A stretch of 64,000 nt of DNA from positions 449,125-513,124 of the forward strand of contig NZ_LISW01000002.1 of the NCBI RefSeq assembly GCF_001905735.1, read 5' to 3'. The translations under genes were made by a program, and so were the position numbers. Positions 1 to 9,800 of this stretch are shown piece by piece. The stretch is from Streptomyces sp. CB01249. Lineage in GTDB: Bacteria; Actinomycetota; Actinomycetes; Streptomycetales; Streptomycetaceae. The notes beneath the pieces are model-generated. The model made no database searches, had not been told where the DNA came from, and saw only the letters and a list, made by a program, of their open reading frames with translations. How positions within the stretch are numbered: position 1 is the stretch's first letter; every line of letters starts with the position of its first letter.

Positions 1-874
1 CGGCGGCCAGCGCGGCGGCCTGCGAGACGTTGGCGACGTTGGACGTGGCGTGCGACTGGAGGTTGGTCGCGGCCTTCACGACGTCCTTGGGGCCGATGAT
101 CCACCCGACGCGCCAGCCGGTCATCGCGTACGTCTTGGCGACGCCGTTGACCACGATGCACTTGTCGCGCAGCTCCGGCACGACCGCCGGGAGCGAGGTG
201 AACTTCGCGTCCCCGTAGACCAGGTGCTCGTAGATCTCGTCGGTCATCACCCAGAGGCCGTGCTCGACGGCCCAGCGGCCGATCGCCTCGGTGTCGGCCT
301 CGCTGTAGACCGCGCCGGTCGGGTTCGACGGGGAGACGAACAGGACGACCTTCGTACGCTCGGTACGGGCCGCCTCCAGCTGCTCCACGGAGACCCGGTA
401 ACCGGTGGTCTCGTCGGCCACGACCTCCACCGGGACGCCGCCGGCCAGCCGGATCGACTCGGGGTAGGTGGTCCAGTACGGGGCCGGGACGATGACCTCG
501 TCGCCCGGGTCGAGGATCGCGGCGAACGCCTCGTAGATCGCCTGCTTGCCGCCGTTGGTCACCAGGATCTGGGACGCGTCGACCTCGTAACCGGAGTCGC
601 GCAGCGTCTTCTCCGCGATGGCGGCCTTGAGCTCGGGGAGCCCGCCCGCCGGGGTGTAGCGGTGGTACTTCGGGGTGCGGCACGCCTCGACGGCGGCGTC
701 CACGATGTAGCCGGGGGTCGGGAAGTCGGGCTCGCCCGCACCGAAGCCGATCACCGGGCGGCCGGCGGCCTTGAGGGCCTTGGCCTTGGCGTCGACGGCG
801 AGGGTGGCGGACTCGGAGATGGCACCGATGCGGGCGGAGACCCGGCTCTCGGACGGAGAAGTAGCAGCGCTCAT
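1..874 (-). CDS. aspC: Aspartate aminotransferase (class I/II), 3' end cut by window
   Basis: A PLP-dependent aminotransferase that should exchange the amino group between aspartate and 2-oxoglutarate in the cytoplasm. The first 291 residues are present and the C-terminus runs off the left edge. The start is the ATG at 874, giving a protein beginning [17 protein letters not shown]. Visible fold-type I signatures are [10 protein letters not shown] near the N-terminus, [11 protein letters not shown], the [10 protein letters not shown] loop, [11 protein letters not shown], and the PLP-lysine segment [13 protein letters not shown] with the lysine at about residue 247. It reads away from tRNA-Trp and secE, as in the conserved Streptomyces order. 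Substrate specificity is inferred from family and context. Confidence 0.9.
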   Translation of the reverse strand, partial: MSAATSPSESRVSARIGAISESATLAVDAKAKALKAAGRPVIGFGAGEPDFPTPGYIVDAAVEACRTPKYHRYTPAGGLPELKAAIAEKTLRDSGYEVDASQILVTNGGKQAIYEAFAAILDPGDEVIVPAPYWTTYPESIRLAGGVPVEVVADETTGYRVSVEQLEAARTERTKVVLFVSPSNPTGAVYSEADTEAIGRWAVEHGLWVMTDEIYEHLVYGDAKFTSLPAVVPELRDKCIVVNGVAKTYAMTGWRVGWIIGPKDVVKAATNLQSHATSNVANVSQAAALAA

Positions 875-986
875 GACCCCCATGCTCGCAGACCGTTTTC
901 CGCGTCGGCACGGGGGTTTCAGGGACCGGACAGCACTCGGACAGCATGCGGACACGAAGCGACCAGGAGCGATCAGCAGCTTTCTG

Positions 987-1016
987 TTCGACGCCGGGCC
1001 GCTGAGCACGTACACT
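987..1016 (+). promoter_or_regulatory. Candidate vegetative promoter for tRNA-Trp/secE
   Basis: TTCGAC (987-992), an 18-nt spacer and TACACT (1011-1016) fit a housekeeping sigma (HrdB) promoter. It lies about 85 nt upstream of tRNA-Trp, in the gap between the leftward aspC and the rightward tRNA. Seen as a motif only. Confidence 0.45.
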
Positions 1017-1099
1017 CTCCTGTCGTTGGCCTTCACCAGCCGCACCGTTCCTGCACTCGGGTCATCCGGGAACATGCGGTAGGTTGGTGGAATCCACAA

Positions 1100-1172
1100 A
1101 GGGTCGTAGCTCAATTGGTAGAGCACTGGTCTCCAAAACCAGCGGTTGGGGGTTCAAGTCCCTCCGGCCCTG
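1100..1172 (+). tRNA. trnW: tRNA-Trp (anticodon CCA)
   Basis: A 73-nt cloverleaf. The acceptor arm AGGGTCG pairs with CGGCCCT (one G-U), the D-loop contains AATTGGTAGAG, the anticodon stem CTGGT/ACCAG encloses loop CTCCAAA with anticodon CCA, and the T-arm contains GGTTCAAGTCC. The discriminator is G1172. CCA is not encoded after it (TACA follows). It sits about 106 nt upstream of secE, the usual actinobacterial arrangement. Confidence 0.95.
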
Positions 1173-1278
1173 CTACACACTCCTTCGCCAGGATGTGTGC
1201 GCATGTACGTACTTCAATGCACCGCCGTGCGGCTCCACCGGGCGCGGCACGGCCACGACCCGGAATCAGGTGAGAAGC

Positions 1279-1566
1279 GTGACGGACGCCGTGGGCTCCA
1301 TCGACAAGCCTGATGCCGAGGACGAGGCCCCCGAGTCGAAGAAGAAGACCCGGAAGGGCGGCAAGCGCGGCAAGAAGGGCCCTCTGGGCCGTCTCGCGCT
1401 CTTCTACCGCCAGATCGTCGCGGAGCTCCGCAAGGTCGTCTGGCCGACGCGCAACCAGCTGACGACGTACACCACTGTGGTGATTGCGTTCGTCGTCGTC
1501 ATGATCGGCCTCGTAACCGTGATTGACTTCGGTTTCGCGCGGGTCATCAAGTACGTCTTCGGCTGA
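1279..1566 (+). CDS. secE: Preprotein translocase subunit SecE
   Basis: A 95-residue membrane subunit of the SecYEG translocon. It has a lysine-rich cytoplasmic head (KKKTRKGGKRGKKG, residues about 23-36), the conserved amphipathic segment RQIVAELRKVVWPTRNQ and one C-terminal transmembrane helix (about residues 65-90). I chose the GTG at 1279, preceded by an AGGTGAGAAG ribosome-binding site, over upstream in-frame starts that would run through the tRNA gene. nusG follows after 71 nt, so the two are probably co-transcribed. Confidence 0.96.
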   Translation: MTDAVGSIDKPDAEDEAPESKKKTRKGGKRGKKGPLGRLALFYRQIVAELRKVVWPTRNQLTTYTTVVIAFVVVMIGLVTVIDFGFARVIKYVFG

Positions 1567-1637
1567 TCCACGCGAAGGGCGCCTGATGGGCGCCCCTTTC
1601 GCATGTTCCACCCATCTGTATCCAGGAAGAAGCCACC

Positions 1638-2480
1638 GTGTCTGACCCGAACCTGAACGACGCCGTCGAGCCGACGGCGGGCGCCTTCGAGTCCGCCGAG
1701 GACGAGCTCGACATCGTCGAGGCGGCGGACGCCGAGGAGTCGGACCAGGCCGAAGCCGCCGACGCCGACGAGGCCCCCGAGGCCGGCGACGAGGCGTCCG
1801 AGGACACCGCCGAGCAGACCGCGGACGCGGCCGACGAGGAGGAGGCCGAGCCGGCCGAGCCCGTCGACCCCGTCACGGCCCTGCGCGAGGAGCTCCGCGG
1901 GCTGCCGGGCGAGTGGTACGTCATCCACACGTACGCCGGTTACGAGAAGCGTGTGAAGGCCAACCTGGAGCAGCGCGCCGTCTCGCTGAACGTGGAGGAG
2001 TTCATCTATCAGGCCGAGGTGCCTGAGGAGGAAATCGTCCAGATCAAGAACGGCGAGCGCAAGAACGTCCGTCAGAACAAGCTCCCGGGCTACGTCCTGG
2101 TGCGCATGGACCTGACGAACGAGTCCTGGGGCGTCGTCCGCAACACCCCCGGTGTCACCGGCTTCGTGGGCAACGCCTACGACCCGTACCCGCTGACGCT
2201 GGACGAGATCGTCAAGATGCTCGCTCCGGAGGCCGAGGAGAAGGCCGCCCGCGAGGCCGCCGAGGCCGAGGGCAAGCCGGCTCCGGCCCGCAAGGTCACC
2301 GTCGAGGTCCTCGACTTCGAGGTCGGCGACTCGGTCACCGTCACCGACGGCCCGTTCGCGACGCTGCAGGCGACGATCAACGAGATCAACGCCGACTCGA
2401 AGAAGGTCAAGGGCCTGGTCGAGATCTTCGGTCGCGAGACCCCGGTCGAGCTGAGCTTCGACCAGATCCAGAAGAACTGA
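1638..2480 (+). CDS. nusG: Transcription termination/antitermination factor NusG
   Basis: A 280-residue cytoplasmic factor that binds RNA polymerase and couples transcription to Rho and the ribosome. The GTG start follows an AGGAAGAAG site. The first ~90 residues are a very acidic, alanine-rich low-complexity tail characteristic of Streptomyces NusG and absent from shorter homologues. The NGN domain runs from [15 protein letters not shown] (about residue 92) to [11 protein letters not shown] linker rich in E and A leads to the KOW domain ([20 protein letters not shown]) at the C-terminus. A strong hairpin follows before rplK. Confidence 0.97.
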   Translation: MSDPNLNDAVEPTAGAFESAEDELDIVEAADAEESDQAEAADADEAPEAGDEASEDTAEQTADAADEEEAEPAEPVDPVTALREELRGLPGEWYVIHTYAGYEKRVKANLEQRAVSLNVEEFIYQAEVPEEEIVQIKNGERKNVRQNKLPGYVLVRMDLTNESWGVVRNTPGVTGFVGNAYDPYPLTLDEIVKMLAPEAEEKAAREAAEAEGKPAPARKVTVEVLDFEVGDSVTVTDGPFATLQATINEINADSKKVKGLVEIFGRETPVELSFDQIQKN

Positions 2481-2513
2481 GCTTTCCGCCCGCTTCTGGA
2501 CACATGCCTACCG

Positions 2514-2560
2514 AGCAGGTCAGACAGGCTCTCGCAGCCGGTCTGACCTGCTTGGTTTTT
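2514..2560 (+). terminator. Hairpin terminator/attenuator between nusG and rplK
   Basis: Twelve perfectly paired bases, AGCAGGTCAGAC (2514-2525) with GTCTGACCTGCT (2541-2552), and a 15-nt loop, followed by TGGTTTTT. This is a canonical intrinsic terminator shape and probably ends or attenuates secE-nusG transcription. Confidence 0.75.
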
Positions 2561-2586
2561 GGTCGCACGGCTATACCCGTTATCGT
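2559..2586 (+). promoter_or_regulatory. Candidate promoter for rplK-rplA
   Basis: TTGGTC (2559-2564), a 16-nt spacer and TATCGT (2581-2586) sit directly after the nusG hairpin. They would give a leader of about 65 nt before rplK. The -10 match is modest. Confidence 0.35.
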
Positions 2587-2655
2587 TGTGCGGTATGCCT
2601 GCATCCGGATGACCGGATGAAGGCGAAAACTCTCACTAGGACCCGGAGAGAGCAC

Positions 2656-3090
2656 ATGCCTCCCAAGAAGAAGAAGGTCACGGGGCTTATCAAGCTCCAG
2701 ATCAACGCCGGTGCGGCCAACCCGGCCCCGCCGGTCGGCCCCGCACTGGGTCAGCACGGCGTCAACATCATGGAGTTCTGCAAGGCCTACAACGCCGCGA
2801 CCGAGTCGCAGCGTGGCATGGTCGTGCCGGTGGAGATCACGGTCTACGAGGACCGCTCCTTCACCTTCATCACCAAGACTCCGCCGGCCGCCAAGCTGAT
2901 CCTCAAGGCCGCGGGTGTGGAGAAGGGCTCCGGCGAGCCGCACAAGACCAAGGTCGCCAAGCTGACGGCTGCCCAGGTCCGCGAGATCGCCACGACGAAG
3001 CTCCCCGACCTGAACGCCAACGACCTCGACGCCGCGTCGAAGATCATCGCTGGCACCGCCCGTTCCATGGGCATCACGGTCGAAGGCTGA
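2656..3090 (+). CDS. rplK: 50S ribosomal protein L11
   Basis: A 144-residue component of the GTPase-associated centre. The ATG at 2656 follows CCGGAGAGAG and gives the standard [16 protein letters not shown] start; the upstream in-frame ATG at 2617 lacks a good site and is not family-like. The thiostrepton-region signature [20 protein letters not shown] is intact in the N-terminal domain. The C-terminal rRNA-binding domain contains [14 protein letters not shown] and ends [10 protein letters not shown]. It forms a pair with rplA, 80 nt downstream. Confidence 0.97.
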
Positions 3091-3170
3091 TTCAGCCCCA
3101 CGCCCTCAGTGGTAGGACCGGCGCTGGTCCGCACCACGACTCCACACTCTGAAAACCATCAGGAGTAGAA

Positions 3171-3893
3171 GTGAAGCGCAGCAAGAACCTCCGCGCTGCG
3201 GACGCCAAGATCGACCGGGAGCGCCTGTACGCCCCGCTCGAGGCCGTCCGTCTCGCCAAGGAGACCGCCACCACGAAGTTCGACGGCACCGTCGAGGTCG
3301 CCTTCCGCCTGGGTGTTGACCCGCGCAAGGCCGACCAGATGGTCCGCGGCACCGTGAACCTCCCGCACGGCACCGGCAAGACCGCCCGGGTCCTGGTCTT
3401 CGCGACCGGTGACCGTGCTGCGGCCGCGGAAGCCGCCGGCGCCGACATCGTCGGCTCCGACGAGCTCATCGACGAGGTGGCGAAGGGCCGTCTGGACTTC
3501 GACGCCGTCGTCGCAACCCCGGACCTCATGGGCAAGGTCGGCCGCCTCGGCCGCGTGCTCGGTCCGCGTGGTCTGATGCCGAACCCGAAGACCGGTACGG
3601 TCACCCCCGATGTCGTGAAGGCTGTCAACGACATCAAGGGCGGCAAGATCGAGTTCCGCGTCGACAAGCACTCGAACCTGCACTTCATCATCGGCAAGGT
3701 CTCCTTCGACGAGACCAAGCTGGTGGAGAACTACGCAGCGGCGCTGGAAGAGGTCCTCCGCCTCAAGCCGTCCGCGGCGAAGGGCCGTTACATCAAGAAG
3801 GCCGCCCTGGCGACCACGATGGGCCCCGGCATCCCGCTGGACTCCAACCGCACCCGTAACCTCCTCACCGAGGAGGACCCGGCCGCCGTCTGA
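3171..3893 (+). CDS. rplA: 50S ribosomal protein L1
   Basis: A 240-residue L1-stalk protein starting at GTG 3171 after AGGAGTAGAA. The L1 signature [24 protein letters not shown] spans residues near 121-145, and [18 protein letters not shown] is also typical. In bacteria L1 can repress its own mRNA, although I could not pick out an L1-binding hairpin. A strong terminator follows at 3934. Confidence 0.97.
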   Translation: MKRSKNLRAADAKIDRERLYAPLEAVRLAKETATTKFDGTVEVAFRLGVDPRKADQMVRGTVNLPHGTGKTARVLVFATGDRAAAAEAAGADIVGSDELIDEVAKGRLDFDAVVATPDLMGKVGRLGRVLGPRGLMPNPKTGTVTPDVVKAVNDIKGGKIEFRVDKHSNLHFIIGKVSFDETKLVENYAAALEEVLRLKPSAAKGRYIKKAALATTMGPGIPLDSNRTRNLLTEEDPAAV

Positions 3894-3933
3894 GCCTCCG
3901 CGCTCGTACGACCGCCGCGTCACGTGTGACATG

Positions 3934-3972
3934 GGACGGGCCCCGCAACCTTTCGAGGTGCGGGGCCCGTCC
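3934..3972 (+). terminator. Intrinsic terminator after rplA
   Basis: GGACGGGCCCCGCA (3934-3947) pairs with TGCGGGGCCCGTCC (3959-3972) around an 11-nt loop. It is a very stable GC stem with only a short T run after it (CTCATT), as usual in Streptomyces. Confidence 0.8.
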
Positions 3973-4052
3973 TCATTCGTACGTGGACATGACTGTCGGA
4001 GCCCTGCGTTAGCGTGGGTGACCGAGAGTCGAACGAGGGGTGGGAATCACAT

Positions 4053-4964
4053 ATGTTGACCAAAACCGTACGGCGCGTGAGCCTGTCCGTCGCTGTGGCG
4101 GCGGCGCTGACCTCGGTCGCGGCCTGTGGGGGATCGGACGACGGCGCCGGCAAGGGCGGGGACAAGAACGAGAGCGTCGGCCGCTCCGTGGCGAAGGTCG
4201 ACCCGATCGCCGCGCTGGTCGCCGTGCAGAAGAAGACCGGCCAGGCGCACTCGGCCCGGATCGACGGCACGACGACGATGGGCAGCACGATGTCCGCCAA
4301 GCAGCAGGGCGCCATCGACTGGTCCGACGGCATCACCGGCACGCTGAAGATCACGTCCACCGGCGGCGCCATGGCCGACAGCATGAAGCAGCTCGGCAGC
4401 AACGGCACGATGGAGGCCCGTTACCTCAAGGACGGGTACATGGTGGACATGGGCGAGGCCATGGCCCAGCAGACCGGCGGCAAGCGCTGGATCAGCTACA
4501 GCTACGACGACCTGGCCAAGCTCTCCGGCGCCGCGGGCGCCGCGATGAAGGACCAGATGCAGAACAGCACCCCGGAGCAGGGGGTGAAGTCGCTGCTGGC
4601 CTCCGGCGACGTGAAGAAGGTCGGCCAGGAGGACGTGCGCGGCGTCAGCGCCACGCACTACTCGGGCACGGTCGACGTCGCCGAGCTGACCGCCAAGAAC
4701 AGCAATCTGGACGCCGACGAGATCGCCGAGCTGAAGAAGCAGCTGGCCACGTCCGGGATCACCACCGAGAAGATCGACATCTGGGTGGACGAGAACGATC
4801 TGCTGGTGAAGAAGACCGAGCGCGGCGAGATGCAGACCGGCGAGCTCAACTCCACGGTGTTCTACAGCGACTACGGCGTGAAGGTGTCGGTCGAGGCCCC
4901 GCCGGCCGCCCAGACCGTCGACTTCGCCGAGCTGATGAAGCAGCAGCAGGGAGCCGCTTCCTAA
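4053..4964 (+). CDS. Secreted lipoprotein (LprG/LolA-like fold suspected)
   Basis: 303 residues from the ATG at 4053. The N-terminus MLTKTVRRVSLSVAVAAALTSVAAC is a lipoprotein signal peptide with lipobox VAAC (lipidated Cys at about residue 25), followed by a G/D/K-rich linker. The mature part alternates short beta strands with lines such as GTLKITSTGG and WISYSYDDLAKL, and ends VEAPPAAQTVDFAELMKQQ. This resembles actinobacterial LppX/LprG-like lipid-binding lipoproteins, an assignment from general look only. The gene lies between rplA and rplJ, a position held by a lipoprotein gene in other Streptomyces. No specific substrate can be read. Confidence 0.8.
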   Translation: MLTKTVRRVSLSVAVAAALTSVAACGGSDDGAGKGGDKNESVGRSVAKVDPIAALVAVQKKTGQAHSARIDGTTTMGSTMSAKQQGAIDWSDGITGTLKITSTGGAMADSMKQLGSNGTMEARYLKDGYMVDMGEAMAQQTGGKRWISYSYDDLAKLSGAAGAAMKDQMQNSTPEQGVKSLLASGDVKKVGQEDVRGVSATHYSGTVDVAELTAKNSNLDADEIAELKKQLATSGITTEKIDIWVDENDLLVKKTERGEMQTGELNSTVFYSDYGVKVSVEAPPAAQTVDFAELMKQQQGAAS

Positions 4965-5015
4965 CCCGGTTCCGGGACGTTCAAACCTCCCGGCAGCACC
5001 CGAAGCGGGACGGAT

Positions 5016-5045
5016 TTGCCCGGCGCGACCCGAGTCGCGTACTCT
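5016..5045 (+). promoter_or_regulatory. Promoter for rplJ-rplL
   Basis: TTGCCC (5016-5021), an 18-nt spacer and TACTCT (5040-5045). It is placed just before the L10 leader, giving a leader of about 205 nt. Confidence 0.55.
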
Positions 5046-5047
5046 CC

Positions 5048-5210
5048 TTTGGAAGCCAAAGACCGCTGGTCGTTTCTTGAATCTGTGATGGATCCAGGAA
5101 ACCGAAGGCTCCGTTGATGCGGACGACCTGCGCAGGTGACTGTGGAGAGCTCCCGGACTTCGTTCGGTCGAGCTACGCCCTGGCGCCTGCGCCGGGGCGT
5201 TTCGTCTTTC
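5048..5210 (+). promoter_or_regulatory. Ribosomal protein L10 leader (autoregulatory mRNA)
   Basis: The 290-nt gap before rplJ holds a structured leader. An upper region contains CCAAAGACCGCTGGTCG and CCGAAGGCTCCGTTGATGCG, of the kind bound by L10(L12)4. It is followed by a GC hairpin CGCCCTGGCG/CGCCGGGGCG (5176-5199) and TTTCGTCTTT, which looks like the attenuator. This is inferred from position and the general pattern of L10 leaders; boundaries are approximate. Confidence 0.6.
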
Positions 5211-5256
5211 CGGTCCCTTTCGAGCGGTCCTCATCACCCGGAAGGAGGCCGACGCT

Positions 5257-5814
5257 ATGGCTAGGCCCGACAAGGCTGCAGCGGTAGCCGAGCTCGCGGA
5301 CCAGTTCCGCAGCTCGAACGCCGCCGTGCTGACCGAGTACCGGGGTCTCACCGTGGCACAGCTCAAGCAGCTGCGCCGTTCGCTCGGTGAGAACGCCCAG
5401 TACGCCGTGGTGAAGAACACGCTGACCAAGATTGCGGCCAACGAGGCCGGGATCGACACGCTGGACGACCTGTTCGCAGGTCCGACGGCGGTTGCCTTCG
5501 TCACCGGTGACCCGGTGGAGTCGGCGAAGGGTCTTCGTGACTTCGCCAAGGACAACCCGAACCTGATCATCAAGGGCGGTGTCCTTGACGGCAAGGCGCT
5601 GTCCGCCGATGACATCAAGCAGCTCGCGGACCTCGAGTCCCGCGAGGTTCTGCTCGCCAAGCTGGCCGGTGCCATGAAGGGCAAGCAGACTCAGGCTGCG
5701 CAGCTCTTCCAGGCGCTGCCGTCGAAGTTCGTCCGCACCGCGGAAGCGCTTCGCGTCAAGCTGGAGGAGCAGGGCGGTGCCGGTACGCCGGCTCCCGCCG
5801 AGGCCGCCGAGTAA
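5257..5814 (+). CDS. rplJ: 50S ribosomal protein L10
   Basis: A 185-residue stalk-base protein that anchors L7/L12 dimers. The ATG at 5257 follows GGAAGGAGG. Family features are [37 protein letters not shown] and the C-terminal helix that carries L7/L12 ([15 protein letters not shown]), ending in an Ala/Pro/Glu tail. It is followed 84 nt later by rplL and preceded by its leader. Confidence 0.97.
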   Translation: MARPDKAAAVAELADQFRSSNAAVLTEYRGLTVAQLKQLRRSLGENAQYAVVKNTLTKIAANEAGIDTLDDLFAGPTAVAFVTGDPVESAKGLRDFAKDNPNLIIKGGVLDGKALSADDIKQLADLESREVLLAKLAGAMKGKQTQAAQLFQALPSKFVRTAEALRVKLEEQGGAGTPAPAEAAE

Positions 5815-5898
5815 TCACGCTCAGCGGTCCAGCGGGCCCCACGTACGCCCGCCGACATATACATCCGGCACCTGCCGAATAGTGGAAGGACGCCTGTC

Positions 5899-6282
5899 AT
5901 GGCGAAGCTCAGCCAGGAAGACCTGCTCGCTCAGTTCGAGGAGCTCACCCTCATCGAGCTCTCCGAGTTCGTGAAGGCCTTCGAGGAGAAGTTCGACGTC
6001 ACCGCCGCCGCGGCCGTCGCCGTCGCGGGTCCGGGCCAGGCCGGCCCGGCCGCCCCGGTCGAGGACGAGAAGGACGAGTTCGACGTCATCCTCACCGCCG
6101 CCGGTGACAAGAAGATCCAGGTCATCAAGGTCGTGCGTGAGCTGACCTCCCTCGGCCTGAAGGAGGCCAAGGACCTCGTGGACGGCGCCCCGAAGCCCGT
6201 CCTCGAGAAGGTCGCGAAGGACGCCGCGGACAAGGCTGCCGAGTCCCTCAAGGGCGCCGGCGCCTCCGTCGAGGTCAAGTGA
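5899..6282 (+). CDS. rplL: 50S ribosomal protein L7/L12
   Basis: A 127-residue stalk protein that recruits translational GTPases. It has the N-terminal dimerisation helices ([21 protein letters not shown]), an Ala/Val/Pro hinge (residues about 33-52) and the globular C-terminal domain with [20 protein letters not shown] and [16 protein letters not shown] 5899 follows GGAAGGA. Hairpins downstream probably attenuate read-through towards rpoB. Confidence 0.97.
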   Translation: MAKLSQEDLLAQFEELTLIELSEFVKAFEEKFDVTAAAAVAVAGPGQAGPAAPVEDEKDEFDVILTAAGDKKIQVIKVVRELTSLGLKEAKDLVDGAPKPVLEKVAKDAADKAAESLKGAGASVEVK

Positions 6283-6285
6283 CCC

Positions 6286-6374
6286 GAGGAGTCCTCTGAC
6301 TCCTCAGGACCCCCGTGCCGCGAGGCGCGGAGTCACATCGCGAAAGGCGATCACCCGTACGGGTGGTCGCCTTT
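6286..6374 (+). terminator. Hairpins after rplL (attenuator)
   Basis: A small stem GAGGAGT/ACTCCTC (6286-6305) is followed by a strong stem AAAGGCGATCACCC (6343-6356) pairing with GGGTGGTCGCCTTT (6361-6374) around a GTAC loop. They lie at the head of a 560-nt non-coding stretch before rpoB, a position where partial termination is known in other bacteria. Confidence 0.65.
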
Positions 6375-6653
6375 CGGCGTACCGGAGGAGGGTGCCTTGC
6401 CCTTCCCGCGTTGACGAGTATGGTGATCTTCGCCGTGCGCCTCTCGCGGGGCCCGAGGGCGGCCGGGGCCGAGGGGGCCCTTGACGAACCGCACGCGGCG
6501 CGCAATTCTCAAGGCGCGTCGCCGAATCGATCCGAATCCGAGGCATGGATCGACGGCGAAGCGGGCAGTAAAGAAGGGCGCACCTCGCGCAGGGCTGGAC
6601 ATAGGTGTTGAGAAGAGCTGTTGAGAGCAACGTGGGTCTCTGAAAACCCCGAC

Positions 6654-6682
6654 TGGACATCAGTGTGGCACTTGGCTACACT
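6654..6682 (+). promoter_or_regulatory. rpoB promoter
   Basis: TGGACA (6654-6659), an exact 17-nt spacer and TACACT (6677-6682) make a good housekeeping promoter, leaving a leader of about 155 nt before rpoB. The rest of 6375-6844 shows no gene that I can support. Confidence 0.6.
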
Positions 6683-6844
6683 GACCCTTTGCGCTGCCTG
6701 TTAGCTGCCTCCTGCCCGTCACCAGGGGCATACCCATCCTGAGCATCGTGGACCGATCTTCCCTGACCTGGGATTTTCTGCCCTCATGTCCAATTTGGGA
6801 CCGGTACGCGCGTAGTGAGTCCGAGCCCTCGGAAGGACCCCCTC

Positions 6845-9800
6845 TTGGCCGCCTCGCGCAACGCCTCGACCGCGAATACGAACAACGGCGCCAGCACCGC
6901 CCCGCTGCGCATCTCTTTTGCAAAGATCAAGGAGCCCCTCGAGGTTCCGAACCTCCTCGCGCTGCAGACCGAGAGCTTTGACTGGCTCCTCGGCAACGCC
7001 GCCTGGAAGGCTCGCGTCGAGGCTGCTCTGGACAGTGGACAAGACGTCCCCACCAAGTCCGGCCTGGAGGAGATCTTCGAGGAGATCTCTCCGATCGAGG
7101 ACTTCTCCGGGTCGATGTCGCTCACGTTCCGCGACCACCGCTTCGAGCCCCCGAAGAACTCGATCGACGAGTGCAAGGAGCGCGACTTCACGTTCGCCGC
7201 CCCGCTCTTCGTCACGGCCGAGTTCACCAACAACGAGACCGGCGAGATCAAGTCCCAGACGGTCTTCATGGGCGACTTCCCGCTCATGACCAACAAGGGC
7301 ACCTTCGTCATCAACGGCACCGAGCGTGTCGTGGTGTCGCAGCTGGTCCGCTCGCCGGGTGTCTACTTCGACTCCTCGATCGACAAGACGTCCGACAAGG
7401 ACATCTTCTCCGCCAAGATCATCCCCTCCCGGGGTGCCTGGCTGGAGATGGAGATCGACAAGCGCGACATGGTCGGTGTCCGCATCGACCGCAAGCGCAA
7501 GCAGTCGGTCACCGTCCTCCTGAAGGCGCTCGGCTGGAGCACCGAGCAGATCCTTGAGGAGTTCGGCGAGTACGAGTCCATGCGCGCCACCCTGGAGAAG
7601 GACCACACCCAGGGCCAGGACGACGCGCTGCTCGACATCTACCGCAAGCTCCGCCCGGGCGAGCCGCCCACCCGCGAGGCCGCTCAGACGCTGCTCGAGA
7701 ACCTCTACTTCAACCCGAAGCGCTACGACCTCGCGAAGGTCGGCCGCTACAAGGTGAACAAGAAGCTCGGCGCGGACGAGCCGCTGGACGCCGGCGTGCT
7801 CACCACCGACGACGTCATCGCGACCATCAAGTACCTGGTCAAGCTGCACGCCGGTGAGACCGAGACGGTCGGCGAGTCCGGTCGGACGATCGTCGTCGAG
7901 ACCGACGACATCGACCACTTCGGCAACCGCCGCCTGCGCAACGTCGGCGAGCTCATCCAGAACCAGGTCCGTACGGGTCTCGCCCGTATGGAGCGGGTCG
8001 TGCGCGAGCGCATGACCACCCAGGACGTCGAGGCGATCACGCCGCAGACCCTGATCAACATCCGGCCGGTCGTCGCCTCCATCAAGGAGTTCTTCGGCAC
8101 CAGCCAGCTGTCGCAGTTCATGGACCAGAACAACCCGCTGTCGGGTCTCACCCACAAGCGCCGTCTGTCGGCTCTTGGCCCGGGTGGTCTCTCCCGTGAG
8201 CGGGCCGGCTTCGAGGTCCGAGACGTGCACCCGTCCCACTACGGACGCATGTGCCCGATCGAGACCCCCGAAGGCCCGAACATCGGTCTGATCGGTTCGC
8301 TCGCCTCGTACGGCCGCGTCAACGCGTTCGGCTTCATCGAGACGCCGTACCGCAAGGTGGTCGACGGCCAGGTCACCGACGAGGTCGACTACGTCACCGC
8401 CGATGAGGAAGACCGTTTCGTCATCGCCCAGGCGAACGCGACGCTCTCCGACGACCTGCGCTTCACCGAGCCCCGCGTCCTGGTCCGCCGTCGTGGCGGA
8501 GAGGTCGACTACGTCCCCGGTGGCGAGGTCGACTACATGGACGTCTCGCCGCGCCAGATGGTGTCCGTCGCGACCGCGATGATCCCCTTCCTGGAGCACG
8601 ACGACGCCAACCGTGCCCTCATGGGCGCGAACATGATGCGCCAGGCCGTTCCGCTCATCAAGAGCGAGGCGCCGCTCGTCGGCACCGGCATGGAGTACCG
8701 CTGCGCCACCGACGCCGGTGACGTGCTGAAGGCCGAGAAGGACGGTGTGGTCCAGGAGGTCTCCGCGGACTACATCACCGTCACGAACGACGACGGTACG
8801 TACACCACGTACCGCATCGCCAAGTTCATGCGCTCCAACCAGGGCACCTCGGTCAACCAGAAGGTCGTCGTCTCCGAGGGCGACCGCGTCATCGAGGGCC
8901 AGGTCCTCGCCGACGGCCCGGCCACCGAGTTCGGTGAGATGGCGCTCGGCAAGAACCTGCTCGTGGCGTTCATGCCCTGGGAGGGTCACAACTACGAGGA
9001 CGCGATCATCCTGTCGCAGCGCCTCGTGCAGGACGACGTCCTCTCCTCGATCCACATCGAGGAGCACGAGGTCGACGCCCGTGACACCAAGCTCGGCCCC
9101 GAGGAGATCACCCGGGACATCCCGAACGTCTCCGAGGAGGTCCTCGCCGACCTGGACGAGCGCGGCATCATCCGTATCGGTGCCGAGGTCGTCGCCGGTG
9201 ACATCCTCGTCGGCAAGGTCACGCCCAAGGGTGAGACCGAGCTGACCCCCGAGGAGCGCCTGCTCCGCGCGATCTTCGGTGAGAAGGCGCGCGAGGTCCG
9301 CGACACCTCGCTGAAGGTGCCGCACGGCGAGATCGGCAAGGTCATCGGCGTCCGCGTCTTCGACCGCGAAGAGGGCGACGAGCTGCCGCCGGGCGTGAAC
9401 CAGCTGGTCCGCGTCTACGTCGCGCAGAAGCGCAAGATCACCGACGGTGACAAGCTCGCCGGCCGTCACGGCAACAAGGGCGTCATCTCGAAGATCCTGC
9501 CGATCGAGGACATGCCGTTCCTGGAGGACGGCACCCCGGTCGACATCATCCTCAACCCGCTGGGTGTCCCGTCCCGAATGAACCCGGGACAGGTCCTGGA
9601 GATCCACCTCGGCTGGCTCGCCAGCCGCGGCTGGGACGTCTCCGGCCTCGGTGACGAGTGGGCCAAGCGTCTGCAGGCCATCGGCGCCGACCAGGTCGCC
9701 CCCGGCACCAACGTCGCCACGCCCGTCTTCGACGGCGCGCGCGAGGACGAGATCTCCGGTCTCTTCGAGGCCACGATCCCGAACCGCGACGGCATGCGTC

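Noticed and set aside
50..1273. Long plus-strand open frame over aspC and tRNA-Trp
   Set aside because: It is the antisense shadow of the aminotransferase in high-GC DNA and runs through a tRNA gene; the translation is Arg/Gly/Asp low complexity.
6315..6611. Small gene in the rplL-rpoB gap
   Set aside because: It overlaps the strong hairpin, has no ribosome-binding site and a random-looking composition; the region is better read as leader and promoter.
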